Positions 21,619-33,153 of a DNA stretch of 64,000 nucleotides are shown here, in pieces. The DNA comes from Platanthera guangdongensis (Eukaryota; Streptophyta; Magnoliopsida; Asparagales; Orchidaceae): the NCBI GenBank assembly GCA_039583875.1, contig CM077162.1, positions 164,608,720 through 164,672,719 of the forward strand, read 5' to 3'. The notes under the pieces were generated by a model. It was not told the origin of the DNA, did no database searches, and worked only from the letters and a program-made list of their open reading frames with translations. The position numbers were made by a program, and so were the translations under genes. How positions within the stretch are numbered: the stretch's first letter is position 1; each line of letters opens with the position of its first letter.

Positions 21619-23142
21619 TGTTGGAACACCGTATTACTGATTTGTGTCAGGATCACTATGTCTCTAGGAAACCAGTGTTTGACCTCCTGTATAGATCTAA
21701 AGGTCAATTAGAATTGAGTCTAAGGGTTAGAAGTCTAGGTTTGGAAGCTGCCCTCAAGACCAAGAATCTTTCAGTTTGAGACTAAGTCATATTGTCGAGC
21801 TCAGCACAACAATTCGTCGAACTCCGATCGACGATCGTCTAGCTCAACTTCGACAGATCGTCGAACTCCATTCGACGATCGCTGAGCTCAACTTCAACAA
21901 ATCGTCGAACTCCATTCGACGTTCTGCGAGCTCAGTTCGACGATCTTGACTCAGTATTAGATCTCTATCTCTGAGCTCAATTCGATGTTCTTTGAGCTCA
22001 GATCGATGTTTTTTTATTGCTGTATAAGTCCATATCACTGAGCTCAGTTCGACGATAGCAGAGCTCAGTTCGACGTTTTTCTGATGACTTCAAGGATTTT
22101 CAAGATTCAAATTCAAAACAGTTAAGGAGTTATTCAGCAATTAATTCAGAAGATTTTCTAGCCGTTTTCATTTATTTCTGGACCAAGTTTCAAGGGATTA
22201 TCCAGGAATGTTTCTTTGGACTTTCCTCCAGAAGACATTTGCAATTAAGGATGCAATTAATGCAGGCCAACGACTATTCTTGACAGAGGATGTTTCTTCT
22301 ATTCAGTACTAGAGAATAAAAGACAAGATTTTTGAATCTCTCTCAGATATCAATAATCCTCAGAACACAGACAAGAAGAACAAGAACAATATATTCTCTG
22401 TCTCAAAGAATTCTCTCAAGAACACACATCCAAGGAGATCAAACTTTCTGAAATCTTCTGATCTCTCCTGTCACAAGTGTTCAAGGCCAACATCTTTGAA
22501 AGATTCCAGACACCTAACATTTCAGCTGTTGCTGAAATCATCATTTGCTGGAGATCAACTTCTGAAGGCCTATCACCCTATAGCAAAGCTTCTTGTCCTA
22601 AACATCTCAAGGACTCAGGGGAAGCTTTGACACCATCAAATCCACATAGTCTTCTCAGCTGCTTTGAGAAAGAGAAGACTTCCATCACTCTCTCATCCCC
22701 ATCTCTGTAAAGGGTTTCTCAAACTCCCTTCAAAAGTTTGAACTTGGTTTTGAGCACCTTGTCAAAAGCTCATTGGTGGCAGGACACCTGAACAAAAAAT
22801 CTGATTTGGTTTTTGAGCACCTTATCAAAAGCTCATTGGTGCCCAGGACACCTGATCAACTCATCCTGCATTGGATTCCTACCTAGGGTGGTAGAAGAGT
22901 GGATGTACCCAAGTTTAGGGGAACCACTATAGCTCCCTGTGTCATCTGGATTGCTTATCTTTATCTTTTGTTTCTGGCTGTGATTGTTCTGTGATTATTT
23001 TGTGATTAGTTTAGTTCTGTGATTAGATTTAATAATTGCTTCCCTGCTCACTCAGATTACAACAATTGTTGTAAAAAGTTTTCAAGCACCATATACTCTA
23101 TTCACCCCCCTGTAGAGTATATCAGATCTAGCTGCTCTTTCA
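21619..23142 (+). repeat. Element C 5' LTR
   Basis: 1524 bp, TGTTGGAACACC to GCTGCTCTTTCA, near-identical to 45093-46617. U3 holds a TCGTCGA/TCGACGA array. The U5 end has the typical ATTCACCCCCCTGTAGAG block. Confidence 0.95.
21795..22080. repeat. TCGTCGA/TCGACGA palindrome array, element C U3
   Basis: Recurrent ATCGTCGAACTC and GAGCTCAGTTCGACGA, two half-words that are reverse complements around TCGA and GAGCTC. The right LTR has the same array at about 45265-45555. Confidence 0.87.
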
Positions 23143-23144
23143 AT

Positions 23145-23160
23145 TGGTATCAGAGGCAGG
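23145..23160 (+). other. Element C primer-binding site
   Basis: TGGTATCAGAGGCAGG, two bases after the LTR. Best match in the window to the initiator-Met tRNA 3' end. Confidence 0.9.
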
Positions 23161-23273
23161 TTGGTTAAACATACCACACCTTGGTGGTTGCACAGGCTAA
23201 CACCTGAACCCAAAGATTCCTAGTTAGATCTGTTTTCTTTTGAGTTTAGTATTAGATTTTGTTTTCACAAATC

Positions 23274-25292
23274 ATGGCCTAAAACAAAGATTATGCTAGC
23301 ACCAGACCTCTAGTGTGCAATCTATCCAAGTTTGCACTTTGGAAAGTAAGGATCAGATTATACATGAATTCTATTGACGAGGATATTTTTAACTCTGTTT
23401 TGACAGTTTGTCCAAGACCTCCAGAGAAATCAAGTACAAATGCTGTTCCACCTCCATCAGGAACAGATGCTGATATCAAGAAATGGAAGGTAGCTGATGC
23501 CAAGGCTATGAACATCTTAGCCCAGACCATGTCTGATGACATCTTTCAAAAGGTGGCTGAATGCAATTCAGCAAAGGAAATATGGGATAAACTCTCTGAA
23601 ATAGTCTCAGGCTCAGCTGATGAGAGAAAGGACAGGAGATCGCACCTCATATCTCAATATTAGAATTTCAAGAAGGGAGAAGCCGAGTCAGTTGGAGACA
23701 TGTACAATAGGCTCAGTCTAATAGTCAGTGAACTCAGGACCTTGGATAAAGAAATCTCACTAACTGAACTCAATGACAAAATTCTAATGTGCTTCCCTAG
23801 CACTTGGGATTCAAGAATCTGGCCAATCAAGGGTGCCAGAAGTTTGAATGAGATCACCACTGAAGCTCTATTGGGTAAGTTCAAATCTTATGAGCTACTC
23901 ATCAAGAATAAAGAAGAAGAACAGAAGGCTACCTCAGCAGCCACAGGAAAAGAGAAAACAATAGCCTTCAAGGCAACTGAAGATCTGCCTGAAGACAAAG
24001 TCACAGGCAATGATGAACTGCTCAGTCTGTTGGCCAAAAGATTTTACAAGATGGCCAGAAAGGACTTCAGAAGGAGATCATACAAGGAGCATGATAAGCC
24101 AAGGTATGATAAGTCAATTAATAATAAAGAAATTGTTTGCTTTGGTTGCAGGAAACTAGGGCACATTGTTCCTGACTGTCCAGAAAACAAAAACAAGGAC
24201 AGAAGGGACAAGAAAGAAAGAAGAAAGGAGAAAGACTCCAAGAGGAATGGCAATGGCAAACCCTCCTCAAGCAAAAACAAACACACAAGAAAGGGGTTTG
24301 TTGCTGAATCCTGGAGTGAGACTGAAGAGGAGTCAGAAGCCTCATCCAGCTCTAGTGATGATGAAGATGATGCAGAAGAGAAGGAGTTCTGCATGATGGC
24401 AATCAATGCCTCACAGCATAATTCAGATGAAGAAGAGTCAGAGTCAGATTCAGAGACTCAACCTGAAGAAGATCAGGTAATTAGTTCATTTGATTTTAAT
24501 TCAGAGGACTTTAAATCTGAGTTTAAAGCACTATGTTTAGTCCTGCTAAAATCTGAGAAAGGAATTATCTCTCTCAGAAATCATTTATCTGAACATAATG
24601 CCTTAAAGTCAGAAAACCTCAAACTCTCTCAGGAGTTGGAGTGCTGTAGGGAGCAGATAGCTTCACTGAAAGGTGAGCTATCTGAGGCCAAGAAGCTTGA
24701 AGAATCCATTAATGGGAGAAGCATCAAGATGATGGACATCACAAGCACAGTGAACTCCAGATTTAATAGTACACTGGGATTGGGTGCTTCATCCAGCCAA
24801 CCCATAGTTCTAACAACTCCAATCAAATTCATTTCTGATAAAGGAAAGGGAGTTGTAGAGGTAGCTAGGAAAAATTCTGATCTGCCCAAGAAAACTATGT
24901 CCCAGCAGAAATCGTCGAACGGAGATTGACGATCACCGAACGAAGATCGACGATCTCAGGCAAAATTGTCGAACTCAGGTCGACGATCTCAAGTTCCTGA
25001 ACTCTGCCATAGTCGACCGTCGAACGGAGCTCGACGATCTGACCCAAGATCGTCGAACGCAGCTCCACGATCGTCGAACAGAGGTCAGAGCTCTGGAAAG
25101 TCTTTCAAGGGCAAATCAAAATCCGATCCTAAGGGTTCTTTATCCCAAATCTTTAACCCTTATACTGAATGGATTATACCTCCAAGGAGATATCATCCTG
25201 AAGGTTATAAGAGTCAACCTGGGATGTCTTTTATTTCAGAGTTTAAAGGTTATCAACCTAGGACCAAGGTAAACTGGGTCAAAAACAAATGA
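23274..25292 (+). pseudogene. Element C gag with three in-frame stops
   Basis: Single frame from ATG 23274 with nonsense codons at codon 3 (TAA), at 23661-23663 (TAG) and at 24927-24929 (TGA); otherwise open to the natural TGA at 25290-25292. The capsid-like start (LSKFALWKVRIRLYMNS) leads to ECNSAKEIWDKL and MYNRLSLIVSELRTL. One zinc knuckle CFGCRKLGHIVPDC lies near 24140-24180. A lysine-rich stretch, an acidic region (SSSSDDEDDAEEKE) and a coiled-coil-like stretch (LSQELECCREQIASLKGEL) follow. The C-terminal part (24909-25085) is encoded by the element's own palindrome array and reads as Arg/Ser/Asn-rich sequence. Particle protein by family; dead here. Confidence 0.86.
24909..25085. repeat. 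Palindrome array inside element C gag
   Basis: Copies of ATCGTCGAACGGAG and GATCGACGATC within the gag frame. They translate to SSN and RRS words (RPSNGARRSDPRSSNAAP). Same motif as the C LTR. Confidence 0.83.
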
Positions 25293-25308
25293 ATTATTTT
25301 TTGTGCAG
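25269..25308 (+). other. Element C gag/pol junction interval (40 nt)
   Basis: Gag codon AAG (25266-25268) is followed by GTAAACTGGG, a natural TGA at 25290, a T-run and TTTGTGCAG. Pol begins GTGAAGACC at 25309 in a different frame. Removing these 40 nt joins gag and pol in phase. The GTAAACTG start is shared with element B. Confidence 0.55.
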
Positions 25309-25828
25309 GTGAAGACCTATCCAACATCTAATCAGCAATGGTACTTGGATAGTGGGTGCTCCAAGCACATGACAGGAAACAAGGACAACCTCACATCCTT
25401 TAGAGCCAAGCTTGGACCCAAAGTTATCTTTGGTGATTCAAACTTTGGACAAACTAAAGGATATGGTGCAGTCCAGATTGGATCAGTAACATTCAAGAAG
25501 GTAGCTTATGTGAAAGGACTGAAGGACAACTTAATAAGCATCAGTCAGCTGTGTGATGAAGGCTATCAAGTGACCTTCAGCAAAGCATTATGCAAAATCA
25601 AGTCAGAAGACAACACAACTGTGTTGACAGGTAAAAGGAAAGGTAACATCTATCTAGTAGATTTTCTTTCAACAGATGTAGATATTTGCCTGTTCAATTC
25701 TGTTTGTAGACCAAATATTTTATGGCATAAGAGACTAGGACACCTAAACCTTAGAACTATTGCTAGGCTATCCAAGGACAACCTTGTTAGAGGACTACCT
25801 TCTGGCCCCTACAAGAAGGAAGGACTCT
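25309..25828 (+). pseudogene. Element C protease and integrase N-terminus (cut by D)
   Basis: Begins [18 protein letters not shown] with the protease active site YLDSG. It continues through FGDSNFGQTKGYGAV and [17 protein letters not shown] to the integrase zinc region start (ILWHKRLGHLNLRTIARLS). It is cut at 25828 by element D; integrase continues at 38709 with CRACQLGKQTKNSF, the CxxC half of the same zinc module. This part has no internal stop. Confidence 0.9.
25824..25828. repeat. Target-site duplication of D, left copy (ACTCT)
   Basis: ACTCT precedes TGTTGGGTACATT at 25829 and is repeated at 38709-38713 after the right LTR. Confidence 0.95.
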
Positions 25829-25974
25829 TGTTGGGTACATTGGTCTAAATGTACCTGATTTGAAGAAGCCTCACCCAACTCAATGATATACATCAAAATG
25901 TATTTGATGTGCTTTGAGTTTACTTGTGCAGGTTAAGTATTTGCAGTAAAGAAGAAAAAGTTTCTAAGTCCATG

Positions 25975-26815
25975 TGTCGACACCCAGAGGGAAAGTGTCG
26001 ACACTTAAGAAGACTTGTGTCGACACCCAGGCAAGTAGTGTCGACACTTGGAGTCTTTGTGTCGACACCAGGGATGCTAAGTCGACACCAGACAAAAAGT
26101 GTCGACACAAGGAGCTGTGTCGACACTCAATGAAGAAGAATGCAGTGAAGCAGTGTCGACACTTAACAATTGTGTCGACACCCAGTGAAACTATGTCTAC
26201 ACCAGAAAGTGTCGACACTTGAAGATGTGTCGACACTCAGCAAAAGTCAGCAGAGACTAAGTACAAGTGTCGACACTCAGAACAATGTGTCGACACACAA
26301 CAGAAGAGTCAACACTTGAAGAAAGTGTCGACAGAAGAACAATGTGTCGACACTTAGCTGAAGACTCAACACTTGAAGAAAGTGTCGACACAAGGAGCTG
26401 TGTCGACACTTAGTAAAGATCAGCAAAGTTCAACAAAAATATTCTAAGTACAAGTGTCGACACTAAGGGAATGTGTCGACACTCAGCCAAAGTCTCGACA
26501 GAAGAAGACGTGTGTCGACACCAAGAAGAAGTGTCGACACTCAGCGAGTTCAACACATGAAGATGTGTCGACACAAAAGTGTTGTGTCGACACTTAGAAG
26601 AATTCAGCAAAATACTGAAGTACAAGTACTTGTGTCGACACTCAATTTCAGTGTCGATACATGAAGAAGAAGCAGTGTCGAGATATAAAATCTACAACAC
26701 AAGGAGTTGTGTCGACACCTTGTAGGCTAGTGTCGACACTTAGACAACTTGTGTCGACACTTGGTCTATAAGTGTCGACACTCAAAGACAGAAAGTCTCG
26801 ACACTTTTAGACATT
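25975..26815. repeat. GTGTCGACAC palindrome array, element D U3
   Basis: Several dozen copies of the 10-bp palindrome GTGTCGACAC, irregularly spaced at 15-40 bp, often followed by TTAG, CCAG or TCAG. Degenerate copies (GTCTCGAC, GTCTACAC, GTCAACAC) are scattered. The same array sits in the right LTR at about 36880-37720. Confidence 0.95.
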
Positions 26816-26938
26816 TACAGAATTTTCAAGAACTGACTGGATGACTTGACAGCTGCCATTCCAGCCGGTCTACTGCACCTGTCAGAGTTGTCAGAATTCA
26901 GTTATGGACCGGACCAGCCGGTTACCATGAAGAAGGCC

Positions 26939-26947
26939 TATAAATAG
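26939..26947 (+). promoter_or_regulatory. TATA box of element D LTR
   Basis: GCCTATAAATAGGC, itself palindromic, about 120 bp after the palindrome array. The right LTR copy is at 37845-37853. Confidence 0.75.
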
Positions 26948-27360
26948 GCTTATGCTGTCTACAGAAAGGAGTTATTCAAATTATTGATCAAGTATTTAAC
27001 AAAGAAGATCTAGCTATTCCTTGAAGAATCAAGTGCAGATCTAAGAAGTTGGAGAGAGAGAGCTCCATCCAAGAAATCAGTTGTTGGAACCAGACTGAGA
27101 AGAAGGGTTCAGATTTACTCTGAACCTTAAGTAGTAGAGATCAAGGATCAACTGCAGAAGGGGTCAATCTAATTGAGTTCTACATTCAAGAAGCTTTGAA
27201 GAAAGCTAAGTCAGATTGATTTCAGCTGAGTTCTTCCAAGAACTCATCAAGAATCTCACAACTCTTCTCTCTTATCACTGAGTTGTTGAGTTATAATTTA
27301 GTATTCATTTTATCTTGTAGGATCCTTTGGATCTGAGTCTTGTAAGCCTGTAATTATAAA

Positions 27361-27480
27361 GGCTGAGTGTAGGGCTTGAGAGCCTGAGTGTAGGATATTG
27401 AAATCTCTGAGTGTAGGCCTTGGTGACTGAGTGTAGACCTTGGTGGCTGAGTGTAGGCCTTTGTGGCTGAGTGTAGGCTT
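27361..27480. repeat. Short tandem repeat in element D LTR (GCTGAGTGTAGGCCTT)
   Basis: About six imperfect units of roughly 20 bp with core GGCTGAGTGTAGG. Also at about 38270-38393 in the right LTR. Confidence 0.8.
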
Positions 27481-27801
27481 TGTGAAGAAGCTGAGTTGTA
27501 GGGCCTTGGGCTTGAGGTGTAGGAACCAGTTTTGGTTTCTGAGAGAGATAGTGGAGGGGTTTGGCCGAATCTAGTACACTGCTAGATAGGCGAAGGGGGA
27601 AAGTGGATGTACCCAAACCTTGGGGAACCACTATAAAACTATGTGTCTTATGTGTGCTGTGGTTTGCTGTGAATGCCGTGTGATTGTTGTGCAATAGTAG
27701 ATATAAATCTGTGTTAAAAACTGATTGCTGCCATAAAAAGTTAAAAAGAATTTGGTCACCTATTCACCCCCTCTAGGTGTTTAGGTACTATATCTTTCAA
27801 G

Positions 27802-27817
27802 TGGTATCGGAGGGAGG
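27802..27817 (+). other. Element D primer-binding site
   Basis: TGGTATCGGAGGGAGG, two bases after the LTR. Initiator-Met tRNA type with A-to-G at position 8. Confidence 0.85.
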
Positions 27818-27904
27818 TTACTCAAAAAGAGACATAACTGTCTGAGTAGATCCTGTTGGCAGATTCAGTCTAAGTGAATTACAGAATCAAGAAATTCAAA
27901 AACC

Positions 27905-29948
27905 ATGGGTTCCACTGAGAGTCACAAGGAATTGGGATCCATGAAGTTACCCATATGTAGGAAAGAGATCTTTGGTATCTGGAAGGAAAGGGTGAGACTT
28001 TTTATGGAAGCCTCAGACCCTAGGATTTATATCACAGTCAAAGAAGGGCCATATGTTCCCATGAAGGTATCAGTCTTAGATGCAAATCAGAGAACACTAA
28101 AGGATTTCTCTGAAATGACTAAGGATGAAATTGTTCTAGCCACTATGGACAAAAGGGCTCAGAACATAATAGTGAGTGCCATAGATGATGCAACTTTTTA
28201 GAATCTGATACACTGTAAGACAGCTAAAGAGATGTGGGATACACTTATTGTGTACATGGAGGGTTCTGAAGAAGTTAGGCAAGACAGAAAATCCTTGCTC
28301 AATCAAGAATATGAAAGTTTTAGACAAGAAAAAGCTGATAGCATAACTGAGTGCTATAAGAAGTTTTACAGGATTGTGAATGAGCTCATGTCCTATGGCA
28401 GAGAGTTCAGTAATTATGAACTCAATGATAAGTTTCTAAGGTCCCTAACAAAAGATTGGGACACCAAGATCTGTGCGATTAGAGAAATGACTAAGTTAGC
28501 AGAAATTCCTCCACCAACACTTTTTGGCAAACTGCTGTCTTATGAGATGCAGTTAATGGTGAGGAAAGAAGAGGAAAAATCCACAAGAAATGAACACAAG
28601 GAAAGGACAGTGGCCTTCAAGACAGAAGCCCCCAAAAAGTATAGAAGTAAGTCACCTTCTCCACCACCAAAAGCAGCTGAATCTGAGTCAGATGAGTCAG
28701 TCAGCAGAAAATCTGAAAGCAGTGAAAGTGATGAGGACTTTGCTGCCTTCACAAGACATTTTCAGAAATTCTTAAAGAAGAAACAGTGGAGGACAAGGCC
28801 ATCTACTTCACAGGGAAAGGAAGACTATTATCAGAATAAGAAGTCTTCAAAGAAAGACAGGAAAAAGTCCAAGTCTAGCAAAGCTACACTATCAAAAATT
28901 GTGTGCTATTGCTGTAATAGACAAGGACATGTCATTGCAGATTGTCCAGAAAAGAGAAAGGAGTCTAGTGACAAGAAAAAGACTCAATACAAGGGCAAGA
29001 AGGAGAAGTCTTTTGTTGCCAAAAAGGACAAGAGCCTGTCAGATATCTCTTCATCAGAAACTGAGTCAGATGCTGAGGCATATATAGGACTGTTTGCTGA
29101 GGAAGAAGAAGAAGAGTTCATGCAGATTATGAATTCTATATATGAACAAGAAGACTGTCAGTGCCAAGTACTAATGGCATTGACAGAAAGTGACAAAATC
29201 CTGGAGCAGCCAGGACCTAGTAAGGTACAAAGTTCAACTTTAAGTTCAATTTCTTGTGCCAGTACAGAATCAGATTCATCCTCATTAAATGATGAGAGTG
29301 CATCTGAGTTTGAAGAAGATATTCATCAGTTGATAGATGAATATAGAGTTCTGTTGCAAGCCTATAAGAAGAGCAAGTCCCTAGCCAAAAGTCAGGCAAA
29401 GGAAATTGATATTCTCAAAGCTGCTGCAACTGATTTTGAGAAGTTGTTTGATCAAAAGCTTAATGAGATAGCCAGATTGAAGCACATAACTGTGATTCAA
29501 ATGGGCACTATATCAATTTAAGAATGATCAAATCAAGAGTCTGGAGATTAATCTTCCGAAGGAGAAGGACTTAGTTGCTAGGTTTTCTAAACCTAAGTCA
29601 GTTCTTCCCTTAATTGATGACTTTGTTCATCACAAGGGTAAAGCTGGACTAGAATTTACTAGACCTGCAAGGACTGTTCAGTCCAAGTCCAAGTCCAAGG
29701 GCAAAGCCCCAACCCTCAACAAGTCAGCTATAAATAAAACAGCAAAGACTGTACCCAAGCAAATGTACAATAAGTTTGAGTGTTGGTGCTGTGGCAAGAT
29801 AGGCCACTTTGCAATGGACTGTTGGCACAATGCTAGTGCCAAAGTGAGTAGCAATCTGCCTGTAGGAAAGCCTGCAGGTAGCTTTGTCAGGATGCAAACT
29901 AACAAGTAAAAAGGACCCAAGAATTCTTTGGGTTCTAAGGTTCACTAA
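27905..29948 (+). pseudogene. Element D gag (near-intact, two zinc knuckles)
   Basis: ATG 27905 (MGSTESHKELGSMKLP). Capsid-type region (FGIWKERVRLFMEASDPRIY, HCKTAKEMWDTLIVYMEG, YKKFYRIVNELMSYG) with one in-frame TAG at 28199-28201. First knuckle CYCCNRQGHVIADC near 28905-28945, then acidic and coiled-coil-like stretches. A frameshift near 29512-29520 leads to the second knuckle CWCCGKIGHFAMDC near 29781-29822. A TAA at 29907 and the family-typical last stop TAA at 29946-29948 end it. Gag forms the particle and binds RNA. Repeated TCCAAG near 29680-29700 gives a Ser-Lys run. Confidence 0.88.
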
Positions 29949-29960
29949 TCTGTTTTGTAG
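29940..29960 (+). other. Element D gag/pol junction interval (21 nt)
   Basis: Gag codon AAG (29937-29939), then GTTCACTAATCTG and TTTTGTAG, then pol GTGAGTCCAAG. The interval holds stops TAA and TAG in the shared frame. TTTTGTAG-GTGAGT looks like an acceptor directly followed by a donor. Confidence 0.55.
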
Positions 29961-32900
29961 GTGAGTCCAAGTGGCCATGCCCCAATATGGTACTTGGACA
30001 GTGGATGTTCCAGACATATGACTGGAACAAGGGGATTGCTAAAGGATTACACTCCAATCAAAGATGGTCCTAAAGTCACCTTTGAGGGTTCTGAAAAAAG
30101 AATCATCAAAGGGTTTGGTTACATTTCTAGTAACTTAGTTACCATTACTCAAGTGGCTTATGTTAAAGGGTTGAAACACAACCTTATAAGTATAAGTCAA
30201 TTAAGTGATGTAGGGTATGGCATCTCATTTGTTAAGAATGGTTGTCATATCAAGAGGTCAACTGATCAAGAGATCATTTTGACAGGATATAGAAAGAGGA
30301 ATGTCTACTGCCTAGACATTATGTGTGAGTCCAATGGTTCTCAAGTGTGTCTTGTAGCAGATGAGAAAGTCTCTCATTGTGTCAAATGGCACAAGAGGCT
30401 AGCTCATCTAAATTACAAGACAATTGGCAAACTCTTTAGCAAAGAGTTAGTGAGGAATGATCCTCAAGTTAAGTGTATTAAAGATGGTATTTGCTCAGCT
30501 TGTCAAAAGGGCAAGAAGACTAGATCCACCTTTAGAAGCATTGAAAACAAAGATGCTGTGAGGTGTTTATACCTCTTGCATATGGATCTCTTTGGTCCAA
30601 TGCCAGTTCACTGCTTAGGTAGGAAGGTCTATACCTTTGTAGTTGTAGATGACTACTCAAGTTTTTCCTGGGTGTTCTTCCTTAGACAGAAATCTGAAAC
30701 ATCCAATGTCTTCTATAGCTTTGTCAAACAGATTCAGAATGAACTAAATAGTATAGTGGTCAAAATAAGAAGTGACCATGGTACTGAATTTCAGTCTGAT
30801 AGCATGACAAAACTATGTGAAGAATTTGGGATATTTCAAGAGTTTACTTCACCAAGAACACCTCAGCAAAATGGCATTGCTGAGAGGAAGAATAGAACCT
30901 TGATTGAGGCTGGTAGGACCCTATTAAGTGATACATCACTACCAGAATACTTCTGGGCTGAAACAGTTAATACTGCATGCCATGTTATTAATATGGCTGC
31001 CATAACTAAAAGCCTCAACAAGACTCCCTATGAGGTTGTGAAAGGCAGGAAACCAAACCTATCCTACTTCAGGATCTTTGGTTGTAAGTGCTTTATACTT
31101 AACAATGGAAAGTCTTACTTGACTAAGTTTGCTGCCAAGTCCCAAGAGGGAATTTTTGTTGGGTACATCAATAATAGTAAGGCTTATAGAGTCTACAACT
31201 TGTCTACACAAGTTGTAGAAGAGACTGTACATGTAGTATTTGATGAAACTAGGCTTATTAACAATGAGTTGTCTAGTAGTGTATGCAGCCCCACAGGTTT
31301 AACAAAGAAGATGGACAAGCTCACTCTAGAAGAAGAACCTACTGCAAGACAGCATGTAGAAGATAGTGGCTGTTGTCCAGGGGGAGTACTACATGTACCT
31401 AATACAGAAGGAGTACAAGGAGTACAACAAGATGATGAAGTTGAAGAAGTTCAACCTGAAGTAAGGATGCCTCCAGCCAATAGGCATCTTAGGGATCATC
31501 CAGCAGAACAAATCATTGGTGATCCAAGACAAGGGGTACAAACAAGGAGCAGAAACCTGAATGCAGCAATCTACTCCAGCTTTCTATCCCAAGTTGAACC
31601 TAAGAAGTTTGAAGAAGCCATCCTAGACCCACATTGGATTGAAGATATGCAAGAAGAGCTGAATCAGTTCAAGAGGTGCAAGGTCTGGGAGCTGGTTCCT
31701 AAACCTAAAGACCACAACATAATAGGAACCAAGTGGATCTATAGAAACAAGATGGATGAACATGGAGTCATCATTAAGAACAAAGCAAGATTGGTTGCTA
31801 AAGGATATAGGCAGGAAGAAGGTATTGATTTTGATCAAACCTTTGCTCCAGTAGCCAGACTGGAAGCCATAAGGATGTTCCTGGCCTATGCAACCTTTCA
31901 AGGATTCAAAGTTTACCAAATGGATGTCAAGTCAGCATTTCTGAATGATAATCTTAAAGAGGAAGTCTATGTGGAACAGCCATCAGGTTTTGTTGATTCA
32001 ACTTTACCTAATCATGTCTATAGACATAGGAAAGCTTTATATGGGTTAAAGCAAGCCTCTAGGGCTTGGTATGAAACCCTGTCTAGTTTCCTCATTGAGA
32101 ATAAGTTCACAAGGGAGAAAATAGACAAGACTCTATTCCTTAGGGAATGTAGAGGCAAAGTTATACTAGTACAAATATATGTAGATGACATTATATTTGG
32201 GTCTACTGAAAGTAGCCTTTGCAAAAAGTTTGCAAAACTTATGCAAGGTCAATTTGAGATGAGTAGTATGGGAGAGCTAAAGTTCTTCTTGGGTCTCCAA
32301 GTAAGACAGACTGAGAATGGTTTATCCATTTGCCAGTCCAAGTTCACCCTAGAACTCATAAGAAAGTATGGTATGGATTCATCCAGCACCATGAAGACTC
32401 CTATGGGGTCAAGTATGTCTCTTAGCAAGGATGATGCAGGGAAACCTGTGGATGAAACCTTGTATAGAGGAATAGTTGGCTCCCTAATATACTTGACTGC
32501 AAGTAGACTAGATATCATGTATGCTACATGTGTCTGTGCAAGGTATCAAGCCTGCCCTAAAGAGTCTCATTTGACAGCAGTCAAAAGAATATTGAGATAT
32601 CTAAAGGCCACTCCTTATCTAGGCCTCTGGTACCCTAGGAATGGGGATTTTGAACTAACAGGTTATTCAGATGCAGACTTTGCAGGATGCAAAGAAGACA
32701 GAAAAAGCACATCTGGAACCTGTCAATTCCTAGGTGGAAGACTGATTTCTTGGAGTAGCAAAAAGCAAACAAGTGTGGCTATCTCCACTGCAGAATCAGA
32801 GTATGTGGCTGCAGGAAGTTGCTGTGCTCAACTTCTGTGGATACAACATCAGCTTGAGGACTATGGATTTCAGGTAAGTAGAACTCCACTCTTTTGTGAT

Positions 32901-33122
32901 TCTACAAGTGTTATATCAATTGCACATAACCCTGTTTCTCATAGTAGAACTAAACATATTGAGATAAAATATCATTTTCTTAGGGAGCATGTAGAGAAGG
33001 AAGATATTTTACTAGAATATGTTAAAACTGATAATCAACTAGCTGATATGTATACTAAGCCCCTAGAAGAAACTAAGTTCAATAGGTTTAAAATTGAACT
33101 AGGAATGGTAAACTTAGAGTAA
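29961..33122 (+). CDS. pol: Element D pol polyprotein: protease, integrase, reverse transcriptase, RNase H (intact)
   Basis: 1053 codons, uninterrupted. Protease active site YLDSG at residues 11-15. Integrase zinc module H...H (WHKRLAHLN) and CSACQKGK. Integrase catalytic triad D209 (LHMDLFG), D272 (RSDHGTEF) and E308 (NGIAERKNR), with 35 residues between the last two. RT starts near [17 protein letters not shown]; the catalytic YVDDIIFG is at about residues 740-747. RNase H has [18 protein letters not shown] and LFCDSTS, ending at TKPLEETKF. All key residues are present, so it could be enzymatically competent. Length matches copia pol. The first codon is GTG after a stop, so it is made as a fusion with gag or by another recoding step, not from its own ATG. 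Confidence 0.95.
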   Translation: MSPSGHAPIWYLDSGCSRHMTGTRGLLKDYTPIKDGPKVTFEGSEKRIIKGFGYISSNLVTITQVAYVKGLKHNLISISQLSDVGYGISFVKNGCHIKRSTDQEIILTGYRKRNVYCLDIMCESNGSQVCLVADEKVSHCVKWHKRLAHLNYKTIGKLFSKELVRNDPQVKCIKDGICSACQKGKKTRSTFRSIENKDAVRCLYLLHMDLFGPMPVHCLGRKVYTFVVVDDYSSFSWVFFLRQKSETSNVFYSFVKQIQNELNSIVVKIRSDHGTEFQSDSMTKLCEEFGIFQEFTSPRTPQQNGIAERKNRTLIEAGRTLLSDTSLPEYFWAETVNTACHVINMAAITKSLNKTPYEVVKGRKPNLSYFRIFGCKCFILNNGKSYLTKFAAKSQEGIFVGYINNSKAYRVYNLSTQVVEETVHVVFDETRLINNELSSSVCSPTGLTKKMDKLTLEEEPTARQHVEDSGCCPGGVLHVPNTEGVQGVQQDDEVEEVQPEVRMPPANRHLRDHPAEQIIGDPRQGVQTRSRNLNAAIYSSFLSQVEPKKFEEAILDPHWIEDMQEELNQFKRCKVWELVPKPKDHNIIGTKWIYRNKMDEHGVIIKNKARLVAKGYRQEEGIDFDQTFAPVARLEAIRMFLAYATFQGFKVYQMDVKSAFLNDNLKEEVYVEQPSGFVDSTLPNHVYRHRKALYGLKQASRAWYETLSSFLIENKFTREKIDKTLFLRECRGKVILVQIYVDDIIFGSTESSLCKKFAKLMQGQFEMSSMGELKFFLGLQVRQTENGLSICQSKFTLELIRKYGMDSSSTMKTPMGSSMSLSKDDAGKPVDETLYRGIVGSLIYLTASRLDIMYATCVCARYQACPKESHLTAVKRILRYLKATPYLGLWYPRNGDFELTGYSDADFAGCKEDRKSTSGTCQFLGGRLISWSSKKQTSVAISTAESEYVAAGSCCAQLLWIQHQLEDYGFQVSRTPLFCDSTSVISIAHNPVSHSRTKHIEIKYHFLREHVEKEDILLEYVKTDNQLADMYTKPLEETKFNRFKIELGMVNLE

Positions 33123-33153
33123 GTTTATAAAATTGGAAATGGCTAAGTAAAAA

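Larger units (their letters stand above)
25829..27799 (+). repeat. Element D 5' LTR
   Basis: 1971 bp, TGTTGGGTACATT to ACTATATCTTTCA. Order: U3 with GTGTCGACAC array, TATA box 26939, R, a short tandem block near 27361-27480, U5 ending ATTCACCCCCTCTAGGTG. Near-identical to 36737-38708. Confidence 0.96.

Noticed and set aside
25924..26664. Overlapping frames of 60-90 codons on both strands rich in CRH, VST and VDT words (also 36832-37571)
   Set aside because: They are translations of the GTGTCGACAC array, open on both strands because the palindrome has few stops. They occur identically in both LTRs.
25975..26815. CRISPR-like appearance of regularly recurring short palindromes
   Set aside because: Repeats are 10 bp, spacers are irregular and AT-rich, the array sits in an LTR and is repeated in the other LTR, and the genome is plant.
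29844..29960. 117-nt intron in element D from GTGAGT at 29844 to TTTTGTAG at 29960
   Set aside because: In phase and attractive, but the donor is not conserved in A, B or C and it would remove part of the conserved gag end; kept only as an alternative to the junction finding.
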